Below are positions 31,007 through 40,864 of a DNA stretch of 64,000 nucleotides, piece after piece (position 1 is the stretch's first letter; every line of letters starts with the position of its first letter). The translations under genes were made by a program, and so were the position numbers. Location: positions 1-64,000 of the forward strand of contig JAKCDU010000018.1 of NCBI GenBank assembly GCA_021838445.1. Reading direction: 5' to 3'. Under the pieces are notes generated by a model. That model was not told the origin of the DNA. It saw only the letters and a program-made list of their open reading frames with translations, and did no database searches. The DNA is from Actinomycetes bacterium (GTDB lineage Bacteria; Actinomycetota; Acidimicrobiia; Acidimicrobiales; Palsa-688).

Positions 31007-31545
31007 GCGACCAGAGCGCCCCGGAGCCGACCGCACCCGAGACCGAGGCCCTGATCCCCCCGCCGGAGTTGCTGCACGGCTGCCCGCTGGTGGACTCCAG
31101 GGGAGCCAAGGTGGTCCACTGCAACCGGGAGGACTACCTCGAGCTGTGCCGGGCCCTCGAGGCCGACGGCCACAGCATGCCCATCGGTCTCACCGGGGTC
31201 GACTACCTCACCCACCCCGGTCGGGACCTGCCCGCCGGCATCCGCCCGGAGCGCTTCGAGGTCGTCGTCGAGCTGCAGGACATGGCCCACCACCGCCGCC
31301 TCCGGGTCCGCTGCCAAGTGCCCGCCTCGGACCCCCGGCTGCCGTCGCTGTTCGACCTGTGGCCCGGCACCGAGTACCACGAGCGGGAGACCTACGACAT
31401 GTTCGGGGTGGTCTTCGACGGCCATCCCGATCTGACCCGCATCCTCATGCCCGAGGACTGGGAGGGCCATCCGCTGCGCAAGGACTACGACACCGGGCAC
31501 GTGCCGGTGCAGTTCAAAGAGGCCCCGAGGGGGGCGACCATATGA
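31003..31545 (+). CDS. nuoC: NADH-quinone oxidoreductase subunit C
   Basis: ATG 31003, overlapping the nuoB stop, gives 180 residues; the track ORF begins far upstream in another gene's frame. Signatures are [20 protein letters not shown] and [25 protein letters not shown] with [17 protein letters not shown], typical of the 30-kDa subunit that docks nuoB and nuoD. A ~40-residue proline-rich leader precedes the domain. Confidence 0.95.
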   Translation: MSDQSAPEPTAPETEALIPPPELLHGCPLVDSRGAKVVHCNREDYLELCRALEADGHSMPIGLTGVDYLTHPGRDLPAGIRPERFEVVVELQDMAHHRRLRVRCQVPASDPRLPSLFDLWPGTEYHERETYDMFGVVFDGHPDLTRILMPEDWEGHPLRKDYDTGHVPVQFKEAPRGATI

Positions 31546-32993
31546 GCGAGACCGGCACCGAGCCCGAGCCCACCGACGGTCCGGCCGGCTCGGTCGCCAC
31601 CGGGCCGGTGCCCAAGCAGTCGCTGGTCGGCCGGCTCCTCGGCCGGCCCCGACCGGGGTCGGCGGAGATCGACGAGATGCTGCGGATGAAGACCGACGAG
31701 GGAAGCCAGGAGTTGGCGCCGCGGTCGCGTACCTCCCCCCAGGAGCTCGAGCTCGAGTCGGGTCGGGTCCTGAGGCTGCCCGAAGGGGTCCAGCTCGATC
31801 GGGGCGACATCGACGTGGAGACGCCCGAGGACGAGAGCATGATCCTCAACCTCGGCCCGTCGCACCCCTCGACCCACGGCGTGCTGCGCATCATGGTCGA
31901 GATCGACGGAGAGACGGTCCTGCGCTCCAAGCCGGTGGTCGGCTACCTCCACACCGGTATGGAGAAGACCGGCGAGGAGCTGATGTACCACCAGGGTTGC
32001 ACCAACGTGACCCGGATGGACTACCTGTCGCCGTTCTTCAACGAGTTGGGCTTCTGCCTGTCGGTGGAGCGCCTACTCGACATCGAAATACCGGCCCGGG
32101 CGGTGTGGATCCGGATGCTCATGTGCGAGCTGAATCGGATCTCGTCGCACTTCTTGTGGCTCGCCACCAACAGCGCCGACCTCGGTGCCATCAACATGCT
32201 GGTCTACGGGTGGCGCGAACGGGAGATGGTGCTGGCCTTCTTCGAGAAGGTGACCGGGCTGCGCATGAACCACAATTACTTCCGTCCCGGAGGGGTGGCG
32301 GCCGACCTGCCCGACGGGTGGCGCGACGACGTGCTGGCGCTGTGCGAGGCCATCCCCAAGCGGATGGACGAGTACGACGACCTGCTCACCGGTCAGCCCA
32401 TCCTGCAGAACCGCCTGGTCGGGGTCGGTCCCATCGACGCCGACACCGCCATCAGCCTCGGCCTCACCGGGCCGCTGCTGCGTTCCACCGGGGTGGCCTG
32501 GGACGTCCGGCGCGATGTCCCCTACCTGGCCTACGACAAGGTCGATTTCGACGTGATCGTCGGCACCAACGGTGACTGCTGGGACCGCTACGCCATCCGG
32601 TTCAACGAGATCCGGGAGTCCATACGGATCATCCGCCAGATCGCCGACGCCATGCCGGTCGGCGACTACCGCATCCAGGACAAGAAGATCACCCCGCCGC
32701 CGCGCAGCCGCATCGACGAGTCGATGGAGGCGCTCATACACCACTTCAAGCTCTACACGGAGGGTTTCCGGGTGCCGCCCGGCGACGCCTACGTGCCCGT
32801 CGAGAGCCCTCGCGGCGAGAGCGGCTGCTACATCGTGTCCGACGGCACGGCCAAGCCCTACCGGGTGCACATGCGCTCGGCCAGCCTGACCAACCTGCAG
32901 GCCATGGCCCCCCTGGCCCGCGGCGGCCTGCTCGCCGACACCATCGCCATCGTGTCGACCATCGACCCGGTCCTCGGCGACGTGGACCGGTGA
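31542..32993 (+). CDS. nuoD: NADH-quinone oxidoreductase subunit D
   Basis: ATG 31542 overlaps the nuoC stop and gives 483 residues. The 49-kDa subunit core begins near LNLGPSHPSTHGVLR, with YLHTGMEKTGEE and LARGGLLADTIAIVSTIDPVLGDVDR at the end. It forms the quinone site with NuoB. About 100 residues precede the core, with a helical segment SAEIDEMLRMKTDEGSQ and a low-complexity start; this N-terminal extension is longer than usual. A strong hairpin follows the stop immediately. Confidence 0.95.
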   Translation: MSETGTEPEPTDGPAGSVATGPVPKQSLVGRLLGRPRPGSAEIDEMLRMKTDEGSQELAPRSRTSPQELELESGRVLRLPEGVQLDRGDIDVETPEDESMILNLGPSHPSTHGVLRIMVEIDGETVLRSKPVVGYLHTGMEKTGEELMYHQGCTNVTRMDYLSPFFNELGFCLSVERLLDIEIPARAVWIRMLMCELNRISSHFLWLATNSADLGAINMLVYGWREREMVLAFFEKVTGLRMNHNYFRPGGVAADLPDGWRDDVLALCEAIPKRMDEYDDLLTGQPILQNRLVGVGPIDADTAISLGLTGPLLRSTGVAWDVRRDVPYLAYDKVDFDVIVGTNGDCWDRYAIRFNEIRESIRIIRQIADAMPVGDYRIQDKKITPPPRSRIDESMEALIHHFKLYTEGFRVPPGDAYVPVESPRGESGCYIVSDGTAKPYRVHMRSASLTNLQAMAPLARGGLLADTIAIVSTIDPVLGDVDR

Positions 32994-33025
32994 GGGACTT
33001 GTATTCGGCATCGTCGAAGTCCCTC
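32992..33025 (+). promoter_or_regulatory. Stem-loop in the nuoD-nuoE gap
   Basis: GAGGGACTT (32992-33000) and AAGTCCCTC (33017-33025) pair perfectly across a 16-base loop. The stem begins inside the nuoD stop codon and ends 38 bases before the nuoE GTG. There is no T-tract, and the operon continues, so attenuation, RNA processing or protection of the upstream mRNA is likelier than termination. Confidence 0.55.
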
Positions 33026-33063
33026 GGTTGGACCCGAGCCACCTACCTGGGCAAGGATCGGGC

Positions 33064-33774
33064 GTGCCTCGGCTGAACCCGGACAACCTTCAGCGGGCGT
33101 TGGACCTCATCGCCCTCTACCCCCAGCCTCGCTCGGCGCTGATCCCCATCCTGCACATCCTGCAGGAACAGGACGGCTATCTGAGCGAGGACGGAATGAA
33201 CCATGTCGGCGAGCTGGTCGGCCTCGAAGCCGTCGAGGTCCGCGGCACGGCGTCGTTCTACGACATGTTCCACTTCGAGCCGGTCGGCAGGTACCTCATC
33301 GCCGTCTGCACCAACATCGCCTGCATGCTTCAGGGCGCCTACCGGCTGCTCGAGCACGCCGAGGAGCGCCTCGGGGTCGCGCCGGGAGGTACCACGGCCG
33401 ACGGCATGTTCACCCTCGAGGACGCCGAGTGCCTGGCCCTGTGCGGGAACGCCCCGTGCCTCACGGTCAACTGGCGCTTCTTCGGCGATGTGGACCCCGA
33501 GGGCTTCGACGCCCTGACCGACGACCTGCGCAACGGCCGCCTCGACGACGAGGTGCCCCCGCACGGCACCTTGATCCGGGTCCGCCGCTCGGTAGGTCTG
33601 GCCGCCGCCGGGCCGACCGATGAGGCCACCCCGCAGAGCGCCGAGGTCGGTGCCGACGTCGATGCCGGTCCGGCCCCCCACCGCTCGACCGGCCCCGCTG
33701 TCGAGCTGTCCACCCACCGCACCACCACCGCCACCAACGTGGTCGACGCCGCCCATCTGGAGGGGCGTCAGTGA
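33064..33774 (+). CDS. nuoE: NADH-quinone oxidoreductase subunit E
   Basis: GTG 33064 (AAGG seven bases upstream) is preferred to the track TTG and gives 236 residues. The 24-kDa thioredoxin-like subunit holds the N1a cluster, with ligands in VCTNIACML and ECLALCGNAPC. The last 70 residues are a proline/threonine-rich tail not needed for the fold. The 70-base gap from nuoD is the longest in the operon and holds a hairpin. Confidence 0.94.
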   Translation: MPRLNPDNLQRALDLIALYPQPRSALIPILHILQEQDGYLSEDGMNHVGELVGLEAVEVRGTASFYDMFHFEPVGRYLIAVCTNIACMLQGAYRLLEHAEERLGVAPGGTTADGMFTLEDAECLALCGNAPCLTVNWRFFGDVDPEGFDALTDDLRNGRLDDEVPPHGTLIRVRRSVGLAAAGPTDEATPQSAEVGADVDAGPAPHRSTGPAVELSTHRTTTATNVVDAAHLEGRQ

Positions 33775-33816
33775 CGTTGCACCCCCGGCGGCCGAACTGG
33801 GAAAGGGCCTGAGCCA

Positions 33817-35154
33817 GTGCCCGTCACCGACGCACCCAAGATCGTCACCCGACGTCTCCGCCAGGACCGCTCCTGGACCCTCGAGTCGTACCTCGCCGAC
33901 GGCGGCTACCAAGGCCTGCGCAAGGCCTTGACCATGACCCCGCAGGAGATCCACGACTCGGTCAACACGGCCAACATCCTCGGCCGGGGCGGGGCCGGCT
34001 TCGAGGCCGGGCGCAAATGGGGCATGCTGCGCCAGGAGTCGCCGGTCTACCTGACCATCAACGGCGACGAGAGCGAGCCGGCCACCTTCAAGGACCACGC
34101 CCTCATCGAGGGTGACCCCCACCAGCTGATCGAAGGGGCGTTGATCTGCGCCTACGTCATCGGGGCCGCGCAGATCTTCCTGTACGTGCGAGGCGAATTC
34201 CCGCTCGCCCTGGAGCGGCTCCAGGCCGCGCTCAACGACGCCTACGGCTACGGGGCGGTCGGTCACCGCATCTTCGGCAGCGACTTCTCGGTGGACATCG
34301 TCGTGCATCCCGGGGCCGGTGCCTACATCTGCGGGGAGGAGACCGCCCTGCTCGAGAGCCTGGAGGGCAAGCGCGGCTATCCCCGCATAAAGCCCCCCTT
34401 CTTCCCGGCGGTGATGGGCCTCTACGGCGCCCCGACCATCGTCAACAACGTCGAGACCGTCTCCAACCTCCCCTGGGTCCTGCTCAACGGCGGGGACAGC
34501 TTCGCCGCTCTTGGCGACGGCCGCTCCAAGGGGACCAAGCTGCTCGCTCTGGCCGGGCACGTGAAGCGCCCGGGCAACTACGAGCTGGAGTGGGCCAAGG
34601 TCACCTTCCGCGACCTCATCTTCGACCCCCGCCTCGGGGGTGGCATACGCGATGACAACAATCTGAAGGCGATCATCCCCGGCGGGGTCTCCTCCCCGTG
34701 GATCGGGCCCGAGCACCTCGACGTGTCCCTGTCCAACGAGGCCATCGCCGGGATCGGGAGCATGGCCGGGTCCGGGTCGGTGATACCCATGGACCACACC
34801 ACCTGCACGGTGCGGGCGGCGTGGCGCATCGTCCGGTTCTTCCACCGGGAATCCTGCGGCCAGTGCACTCCCTGCCGGGAGGGCGGCGGGTGGCTCGAGA
34901 AGGTGCTGGAGCGCATCGAAGCCGGCCGCGGTCGAGAAGCCGACCTGGACCTGCTCATGGACATCTGCGACAACATCTCCCCGGGCGTTGCCTGGCCCCC
35001 CGCCCAGACCACCATCTGCGTCCTCGGACCGTCCATGCCGCCGTCGGTCGCGGCCGGGCTGCGCATGTTCAAAGACGAGTACCTGGCCCATGTCCGGGAG
35101 GGTCGCTGCCCGTTCCCGCCCGACCGCCTGCCGCGGAGGTTGGCACGTGTCTGA
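33817..35154 (+). CDS. nuoF: NADH-quinone oxidoreductase subunit F
   Basis: The 445-residue subunit binds NADH, FMN and cluster N3: LGRGGAGFEAGRKW, GDESEPATFKD, YICGEETALLESLEG and the cluster ligands ESCGQCTPCREG plus a distal cysteine in TTICVLGPS. It accepts hydride from NADH. ATG start; overlaps nuoG by eight bases. Confidence 0.96.
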   Translation: MPVTDAPKIVTRRLRQDRSWTLESYLADGGYQGLRKALTMTPQEIHDSVNTANILGRGGAGFEAGRKWGMLRQESPVYLTINGDESEPATFKDHALIEGDPHQLIEGALICAYVIGAAQIFLYVRGEFPLALERLQAALNDAYGYGAVGHRIFGSDFSVDIVVHPGAGAYICGEETALLESLEGKRGYPRIKPPFFPAVMGLYGAPTIVNNVETVSNLPWVLLNGGDSFAALGDGRSKGTKLLALAGHVKRPGNYELEWAKVTFRDLIFDPRLGGGIRDDNNLKAIIPGGVSSPWIGPEHLDVSLSNEAIAGIGSMAGSGSVIPMDHTTCTVRAAWRIVRFFHRESCGQCTPCREGGGWLEKVLERIEAGRGREADLDLLMDICDNISPGVAWPPAQTTICVLGPSMPPSVAAGLRMFKDEYLAHVREGRCPFPPDRLPRRLARV

Positions 35155-37966
35155 GGACACCCGCAACGAAGTCCCGGTTCGCCTCGTGCGTCGCCCGCTC
35201 GTGACCGAGAGCGCGGTGGGGACCCCCCCTCCCGCCCCGGCGGCGAGCGGCGAGACCGTCAACATCACCATCGACGGCCGTTCGGTCGAGGCCAAGGCCG
35301 GCCAGTGGATCATCGACGCCGCCGACGAGGCCGGCGTCTACATCCCGCGGTTCTGCTACCACCCCCGGATGAAGCCGGTCGGTATGTGCCGCATGTGCCT
35401 CGTCGAGGTCGAAGGCCCGAGGGGACCCACCCTCATGCCGGCCTGCTACAACCCCGTGGCCGACGGTATGACGATCCACACCAAGAGCGACAAGGCGGTG
35501 AAGGCCCAGGAGGGGGTGCTCGAGTTTCTCCTGGTCAACCACCCGCTCGACTGCCCGGTGTGCGACAAGGGGGGTGAGTGCCCCCTCCAGGACCAGACCC
35601 TGGCCTACGGCCCGGGCGAGTCGCGCTTCGTGGAGGAGAAGCGGCACTGGGAGAAGCCCATCCCCATCTCCGACCTGGTGTACCTCGACCGGGAGCGCTG
35701 CATCCAGTGCGGCCGCTGCGTCCGATTCGCCGACGAGGTGGCGGGGGACCCGTTCATCGACTTCGCCGAGCGCGGCGACCGCACCGAGGTGGCCATCTTC
35801 GCCGGCCAGCCCTACGGGTCCAACTTCAGCGGTAACGTCGTGCAGATCTGCCCGGTGGGGGCGCTGACGGCCAAGCCCTACCGCTTCAAGGCCCGCCCGT
35901 GGGACCTTCAGCAGGTGGAGAGCACCTGCACCACCTGCGCCGTCGGCTGTCGCAGCGCCGTCCAGGCCAGCTCCAACGAGGTGACCCGGCTGATCGGCGT
36001 GGACTCCGACCCGGTGAACTGGGGCTGGCTGTGCGACAAGGGGCGTTTCGCCTTCCCCGCCGCGGCCGGATCCACCCGCCTGTCGGTCCCTCTGGTACGC
36101 GAGGGCAACGAGCTGGTAGAGGCGACCTGGGGCGCCGCTCTGGCCCGGGCCGCCGAGGGTCTCGCTCGGGCCCGTCGCAGCGGGGGTATCGGTGTCATCG
36201 GCGGCGCCCGGCTGCCCAACGAGGACGCCTACGTGTGGTCCAAGACGGCCCGCATGGTGTTCGGCACCGACTCCGTCGACGCCCAACTGGGCGACGGGGT
36301 GCCGGCCGAGACCATCCTCGGACTGCCCCGCGCCACCATCGACGAGGCGGCCCGCGCCGCTTTGGTGATCACTGTCGCTCCCGACATCAAAGAGGAGCTG
36401 CCGGTCCTGTACCTCCGCCTGCGTCACGCCGTGCGTGAGCAGGGCACCCAGCTGGTCGAGCTGACCCCGGCGCCCACCGGTCTCACCCCCTACGCCGCCG
36501 AGACGGCCTTCTACCGGCCGGGCGAGCTGGCCGCCCTGGCGGCCGCAGTCGCCAGTTCGGAGCCGGTCACCGGGGACGTGGCGGGAGTGGCCGGGGCCAC
36601 CATCGAGGCGGTGCGGGCCCACGTGGCCCGGGCCGCGGAGGTGGGGTCGCCGTCGGGCCCGCCGGTGGTCGTGGTCCTGGGGCGGCCCTCGCTGGCCGAG
36701 TCCGAAGCCCAGGTCGCGGCGGCGGCCCACGTGCTGGCCGGGCTGCCCGGCGTCAAGTTCCTGTCGGCCCTGCGCCGGGGCAACATCCACGGCGCCCTCG
36801 ACTTCGGCCTCTCCCCTGGCGTCCTGCCCGGCCGGGTCGGGCTCGACGCCGGCCGGGAGTGGTTCGAGTACCAGTGGGGTGCCCCCCTACCGGCCGAGCG
36901 GGGCTTCGACACCGCGGCCATGCTCAACGAGTCCAGCCGGGGCCGGATGGGCGCGCTGGTCCTGGTCGGGGCCGACCCGCTCACCGACTTCCCCGATTCC
37001 AACCTGGCCCTGCGGGGCCTGCTCGGCGCCCGTTTCGTGGTGGCCGTGGACACCCACCTCAACGCCTCGGTCCGTCACGCCGACGTCGTCCTGCCCGCCT
37101 CGGCATGGGCCGAGCGGCGGGGCACCTTCACCAACGTCGAAGGGCGGATCACCTGGCTGAGCCAGCTGGTCGTGGAGCACTCGGTGTCCTGGCCCGACTG
37201 GATGATCGCCTCGGAGCTGGCCGAGCGCATGGGCGTAAACCTCGCTTTCACCTGCCTGGAGGACATCTGGGCCGAGATCGAGCGGGTGTCACCGTTGCAC
37301 CACGGGGTCCACTACGAGCTGCTCTCCGGCATCCGGGCCCGGGACGGGGTGGTCGTCCCCGCCGACGCCGCGACCATCGCCCAGACGGTGACCTCCCGGC
37401 CGCTCGACCCCATGGCCGACCCCGGCATCGCCTCGGCCGAGCTGCACCGGATCGCCCCGAGTGCCCTGCTCGTCACATCGGTGGAGATGACGCCCGAGCC
37501 CGACAGCATCGACCCCTCCGACCACGTCGCCTACCCCGAGCCGCCCCCCTCAGGGGCGTCGGGTGAAGGCGTGCCCGCCGTACCCCGCCCCCTCGGCGCC
37601 CCCCCGGTGCCCGCACCGTCGGGCGCTGCTCCCCTCGCCCAGGGGCTGCGCCTGGTCACCCGCCGAACCATGTGGGATGGAGGCACCCAGGTACAGGCCG
37701 CCGCTCAGCTCGCCGGTCTGGCGCCTGATCCTGCGGTGCGGGTCAACCCGGCGGTCCTGGCCGAAATGGGTACAGCCGAGGGCGAGATGGTGGTGCTGCG
37801 CTCGTCGCGGGGCAAGCTCACGGTGCCGGCGGCGGCCGACGCGTCGCTCCCGGCCGGCACCGCCGTCCTCACCTGGAACCTGCCCGGCGGCTCGGCCGGG
37901 GACCTGGTGGACTCGGCGGCAGTGGCGACGACGGTGACCATAGAGGCTCACGGAGGTGGCAGCTGA
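35147..37966 (+). CDS. nuoG: NADH-quinone oxidoreductase subunit G
   Basis: GTG 35147 with GGAGG seven bases upstream gives 939 residues. The N-terminal [2Fe-2S] (YIPRFCYHPRMKPVGMCRMC), the His-Cys3 cluster (HPLDCPVCDKGGECPLQ) and the [4Fe-4S] (CIQCGRCVRF, QICPVGAL) are intact, and CTTCAVGC with WLCDKGR supplies the extra N7 cluster found in some bacteria. A molybdopterin-oxidoreductase-like domain follows, without cofactor. The proline-rich linker near residues 785-830 and a C-terminal beta domain (molydop-binding-like) complete it. Confidence 0.95.
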   Translation: MSEDTRNEVPVRLVRRPLVTESAVGTPPPAPAASGETVNITIDGRSVEAKAGQWIIDAADEAGVYIPRFCYHPRMKPVGMCRMCLVEVEGPRGPTLMPACYNPVADGMTIHTKSDKAVKAQEGVLEFLLVNHPLDCPVCDKGGECPLQDQTLAYGPGESRFVEEKRHWEKPIPISDLVYLDRERCIQCGRCVRFADEVAGDPFIDFAERGDRTEVAIFAGQPYGSNFSGNVVQICPVGALTAKPYRFKARPWDLQQVESTCTTCAVGCRSAVQASSNEVTRLIGVDSDPVNWGWLCDKGRFAFPAAAGSTRLSVPLVREGNELVEATWGAALARAAEGLARARRSGGIGVIGGARLPNEDAYVWSKTARMVFGTDSVDAQLGDGVPAETILGLPRATIDEAARAALVITVAPDIKEELPVLYLRLRHAVREQGTQLVELTPAPTGLTPYAAETAFYRPGELAALAAAVASSEPVTGDVAGVAGATIEAVRAHVARAAEVGSPSGPPVVVVLGRPSLAESEAQVAAAAHVLAGLPGVKFLSALRRGNIHGALDFGLSPGVLPGRVGLDAGREWFEYQWGAPLPAERGFDTAAMLNESSRGRMGALVLVGADPLTDFPDSNLALRGLLGARFVVAVDTHLNASVRHADVVLPASAWAERRGTFTNVEGRITWLSQLVVEHSVSWPDWMIASELAERMGVNLAFTCLEDIWAEIERVSPLHHGVHYELLSGIRARDGVVVPADAATIAQTVTSRPLDPMADPGIASAELHRIAPSALLVTSVEMTPEPDSIDPSDHVAYPEPPPSGASGEGVPAVPRPLGAPPVPAPSGAAPLAQGLRLVTRRTMWDGGTQVQAAAQLAGLAPDPAVRVNPAVLAEMGTAEGEMVVLRSSRGKLTVPAAADASLPAGTAVLTWNLPGGSAGDLVDSAAVATTVTIEAHGGGS

Positions 37967-39183
37967 TGGGCAGCGACCCGCTCTTCGCCAACGGTCTCAA
38001 CCTGGCCGTGTGGCTCATCCTGTTGGGGAAGGTGCTGGTCATCTTCCTCATCGTTCTGCTGTCGGTGCTGTTCATGGTCATGTACGAGCGCAAGGCGGTG
38101 GCCTACCTGGGGGTCCGCTACGGTCCCAACCGGGCCGGGCCCAAGGGCTGGTTGCAGTCCCTCGCCGACGGCACCAAGCTGCTGTTCAAGGAGGCCTTCA
38201 CGCCCCGCAACGCCGACAAGGCGGTGTACAAGGCGGCGCCGTACCTGATGCTGGTGCCCATCATGGTGGCCTTCTCCATCGTCCCCATCGGAGGCCGGAT
38301 CACCATCGCCCACCACACCACCGAGTTGCAGCTGGCCGACCCGCAGTGGGGGATCCTCTTCCTGCTCATGACCTCGGGCCTGGCCGTCTACGGGGTGATC
38401 CTCGCCGGTTGGGCGTCGGGGTCCAAGTACCCGCTGCTCGGCTCGGTGCGGGCCAGTGCCCAGATGGTCTCCTACGAGGCCGTCCTGGGGCTCACCACCG
38501 CGACCGTCGTGCTGGTGACCGGATCGCTCAGCACCAGCACCATCGTGGCCGCCCAGAGCGGGCACTGGTCCTTCGTGCACTGGAATCTGATCCACACCGC
38601 GGTCATCCCTTTCATCCTGTTCTCGATCGCCATAACGGCTGAGATGACCCGGGCCCCCTTCGACCTGGTCGAGGCCGAGGAGGAGCTCTCCGGTGGCTAC
38701 AACCTCGAGTACTCCTCGATCGACTTCGCGTGGTTCTACCTGGCCGAGTACGCGGCGTTGGTGACCAACTCGGCCATCATCGTCACCCTCTGGTTCGGTG
38801 GTCCCAACGGCCCGACCATCGACGGCCACTCCGTCGGCCCGCTCTGGTTCACCGTCAAGGTGCTCGTGGTCCTCTACATCTTCGTGTGGATCCGGGCCAC
38901 CCTTCCCCGGTTCCGCTACGACCAGCTGATGGACCTCGGCTGGAAGCGCCTGATCCCGGCGTCGCTCATCATGTTGATGGTGGTGGCCGGCTTCCAGGCC
39001 ACCAGCACCTCCGGCGGTAACGGCGCCGGCCACTGGTTGGCCCAGCGGGAGTGGGGCCTGGCCGCGGTGGGCGGAGCTTTCGTGCTCGGCGCGCTCCTCT
39101 GGCGGGCCATAGACGTCGGCCGCCAGGCCAGCGAAGTCGAAGAAGCCCGGGAGAGCCGGCTATCCCTGGAGCGTGAGTCATGA
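37966..39183 (+). CDS. nuoH: NADH-quinone oxidoreductase subunit H
   Basis: The 405-residue membrane subunit has VMYERKAVAYLGVRYGPNRAGP, KEAFTPRNADK, AGWASGSKYPLLGSVRASAQMVSYE and EMTRAPFDLVEAEEEL, forming the quinone channel entrance. ATG overlaps the nuoG stop by one base. The C-terminal ~40 residues form an extra hydrophobic segment and charged tail. Confidence 0.96.
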   Translation: MGSDPLFANGLNLAVWLILLGKVLVIFLIVLLSVLFMVMYERKAVAYLGVRYGPNRAGPKGWLQSLADGTKLLFKEAFTPRNADKAVYKAAPYLMLVPIMVAFSIVPIGGRITIAHHTTELQLADPQWGILFLLMTSGLAVYGVILAGWASGSKYPLLGSVRASAQMVSYEAVLGLTTATVVLVTGSLSTSTIVAAQSGHWSFVHWNLIHTAVIPFILFSIAITAEMTRAPFDLVEAEEELSGGYNLEYSSIDFAWFYLAEYAALVTNSAIIVTLWFGGPNGPTIDGHSVGPLWFTVKVLVVLYIFVWIRATLPRFRYDQLMDLGWKRLIPASLIMLMVVAGFQATSTSGGNGAGHWLAQREWGLAAVGGAFVLGALLWRAIDVGRQASEVEEARESRLSLERES

Positions 39184-39905
39184 GGTTCGCCGATCTGGTC
39201 CCCGGACCGCTGCGCGGCTTCGTCGTCACCGGCAAGCTCCCGTTCAAACCCCGCCTCACCGTCCAGTACCCCGAGGAGAAGCGCCCCAAGCCCGAGCGGT
39301 TCCATGGCCGCCACGTCCTCAACCGCTACGAGGACGGCATGGAGAAGTGCATCGGATGCGAGCTGTGCGCCGGCGTGTGCCCGGCCCGCTGCATCTACGT
39401 CCGTGGCGCCGACAATCCGCCCGACACGCCGATCTCGCCCGGTGAGCGCTACGGCTTCGTGTACGAGATCAACTTCTTGCGCTGCATCCACTGCGACATG
39501 TGCGTCGAGGCCTGCCCGACCGAGGCCATCACCGAATCGAAGCTGTTCGAGTTCTCCTTCGCCAACCGCGAGGACGCCATCTACACCAAGGCCGAGCTGC
39601 TCGTCGATGACGAGGGCATGCCCCAGCAGCTGCCCTGGGAGGACTGGAAGCCCGGCGACGACCGCCACACCTCGGCGTGGGTGCGGGCCACCGCCCCGGC
39701 GGGTTCGGCGGCCATGGAGGGCCGTCCCCTCTGGTCGGGCGAGCTGGGCTACGGGGTGCGCCCGGCCCAGAAGGGGCAGAGCGATCCGACTTCGGCCGAC
39801 TACTCGGCCGACACCGATGTGTCCCTGCGCGAGACCCTCTCGGCGGCTCTGCGCGGCATCGGGGTGAGCGACCGGCGACCGGTGCGCGACGGGGAGGAGG
39901 GCTGA
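39180..39905 (+). CDS. nuoI: NADH-quinone oxidoreductase subunit I
   Basis: The 241-residue ferredoxin-like subunit carries clusters N6a and N6b: [16 protein letters not shown] and [16 protein letters not shown]. The C-terminal ~100 residues after EDWKPGDD are a lineage-type extension of low complexity. ATG overlaps the nuoH stop. It bridges NuoG and NuoB in the electron path. Confidence 0.95.
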   Translation: MRFADLVPGPLRGFVVTGKLPFKPRLTVQYPEEKRPKPERFHGRHVLNRYEDGMEKCIGCELCAGVCPARCIYVRGADNPPDTPISPGERYGFVYEINFLRCIHCDMCVEACPTEAITESKLFEFSFANREDAIYTKAELLVDDEGMPQQLPWEDWKPGDDRHTSAWVRATAPAGSAAMEGRPLWSGELGYGVRPAQKGQSDPTSADYSADTDVSLRETLSAALRGIGVSDRRPVRDGEEG

Positions 39906-40555
39906 TGCTCGCCGCCCTCCTGGCCGACAGTTCCGGGCAGGCCCTGGCCCACGCCTCGGCCTGGGCGGTGTTCGCGGTGGGAGCGGCCATGATCCTCACC
40001 GGGGCGCTCGGAGTGGTACTCCTCCGCAACCCGGTGCACTGCGCCCTGATGCTGGTGATCACCCTCTTCGGCATCGCCCTCGAGTTCATCGACCAGTCGG
40101 CCGACTTTCTCGCCGCGGTGCAGATCATCGTCTACGCCGGGGCGGTGGTGATCCTCTTCCTGTTCGTCATCATGTTCCTCGGGGTGGACCGCAAGGAGGC
40201 CATCAGCGCCGAGCCGACCCGGTTCCAGAGGCCCCTCGCCGTCCTGCTCGGCGTGGTCGCGCTGGTCGAGATCCTCGCCCTGTCCCGCATCGACCACTGG
40301 TCGGCCGGGACGCCCAGCCAGTCCGGTGCGCTCAGCGGGCCCGGCTCCAACGTGCAGAAGCTGGGTCAGGCCATCTACACCGGCTACCTGCTGCCGTTCG
40401 AGATGACCGCGGCGCTGCTGGTGATCGCAGTCGTCGCCGCCGTGGTGCTCTCCCGCCGGCACCAACCCAGCGCCAGCGAGATGAGCGAGCTCGACCAGGA
40501 GGAGCTCCTGTCGGCCCGACGGTTCACACCCCCCGACCAGGGAGATCAATCGTGA
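39905..40555 (+). CDS. nuoJ: NADH-quinone oxidoreductase subunit J
   Basis: ATG 39905 overlaps the nuoI stop and gives 216 residues; the track start is in the nuoI frame. Five helices with [22 protein letters not shown] and [24 protein letters not shown] are typical of NuoJ, including the pi-bulge helix linked to proton coupling. The C-terminal tail is charged. Confidence 0.94.
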   Translation: MLAALLADSSGQALAHASAWAVFAVGAAMILTGALGVVLLRNPVHCALMLVITLFGIALEFIDQSADFLAAVQIIVYAGAVVILFLFVIMFLGVDRKEAISAEPTRFQRPLAVLLGVVALVEILALSRIDHWSAGTPSQSGALSGPGSNVQKLGQAIYTGYLLPFEMTAALLVIAVVAAVVLSRRHQPSASEMSELDQEELLSARRFTPPDQGDQS

Positions 40556-40857
40556 GCGTACCCAGCGCCTGGTATCTGGTCCTGGCCGCCGTACTGTTCG
40601 GTCTCGGGGCCACCGGCCTCCTCATAAGGCGGAACGTGCTGGTGATGTTCATGTGCATCGAGTTGATGCTCAACGCCGTGAACCTCACCTTCGTGACCTT
40701 CTCTCGCGACCTCAACGACATCGGCGGTCAGGTGAATGTGTTCTTCGTGCTCGTGGTGGCCGCCGCCGAGGTGGTCGTGGGGCTGGCCATCATCGTCGCC
40801 ATGTTCCGCCGCCGAGCCGCTGCCACCGCCGACGACATCCACATCTTGAAGGGCTGA
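40552..40857 (+). CDS. nuoK: NADH-quinone oxidoreductase subunit K
   Basis: The 101-residue three-helix subunit has the conserved membrane glutamates in [15 protein letters not shown] and [16 protein letters not shown] start overlapping nuoJ as GTGA. Part of the proton channel next to NuoN. Confidence 0.95.
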   Translation: MSVPSAWYLVLAAVLFGLGATGLLIRRNVLVMFMCIELMLNAVNLTFVTFSRDLNDIGGQVNVFFVLVVAAAEVVVGLAIIVAMFRRRAAATADDIHILKG

Positions 40858-40864
40858 CGTCTCT

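Noticed and set aside
33043-35313. 756-codon minus-strand ORF
   Set aside because: Shadow of nuoE, nuoF and the start of nuoG; composition typical of antisense of GC-rich genes, no recognisable domain.
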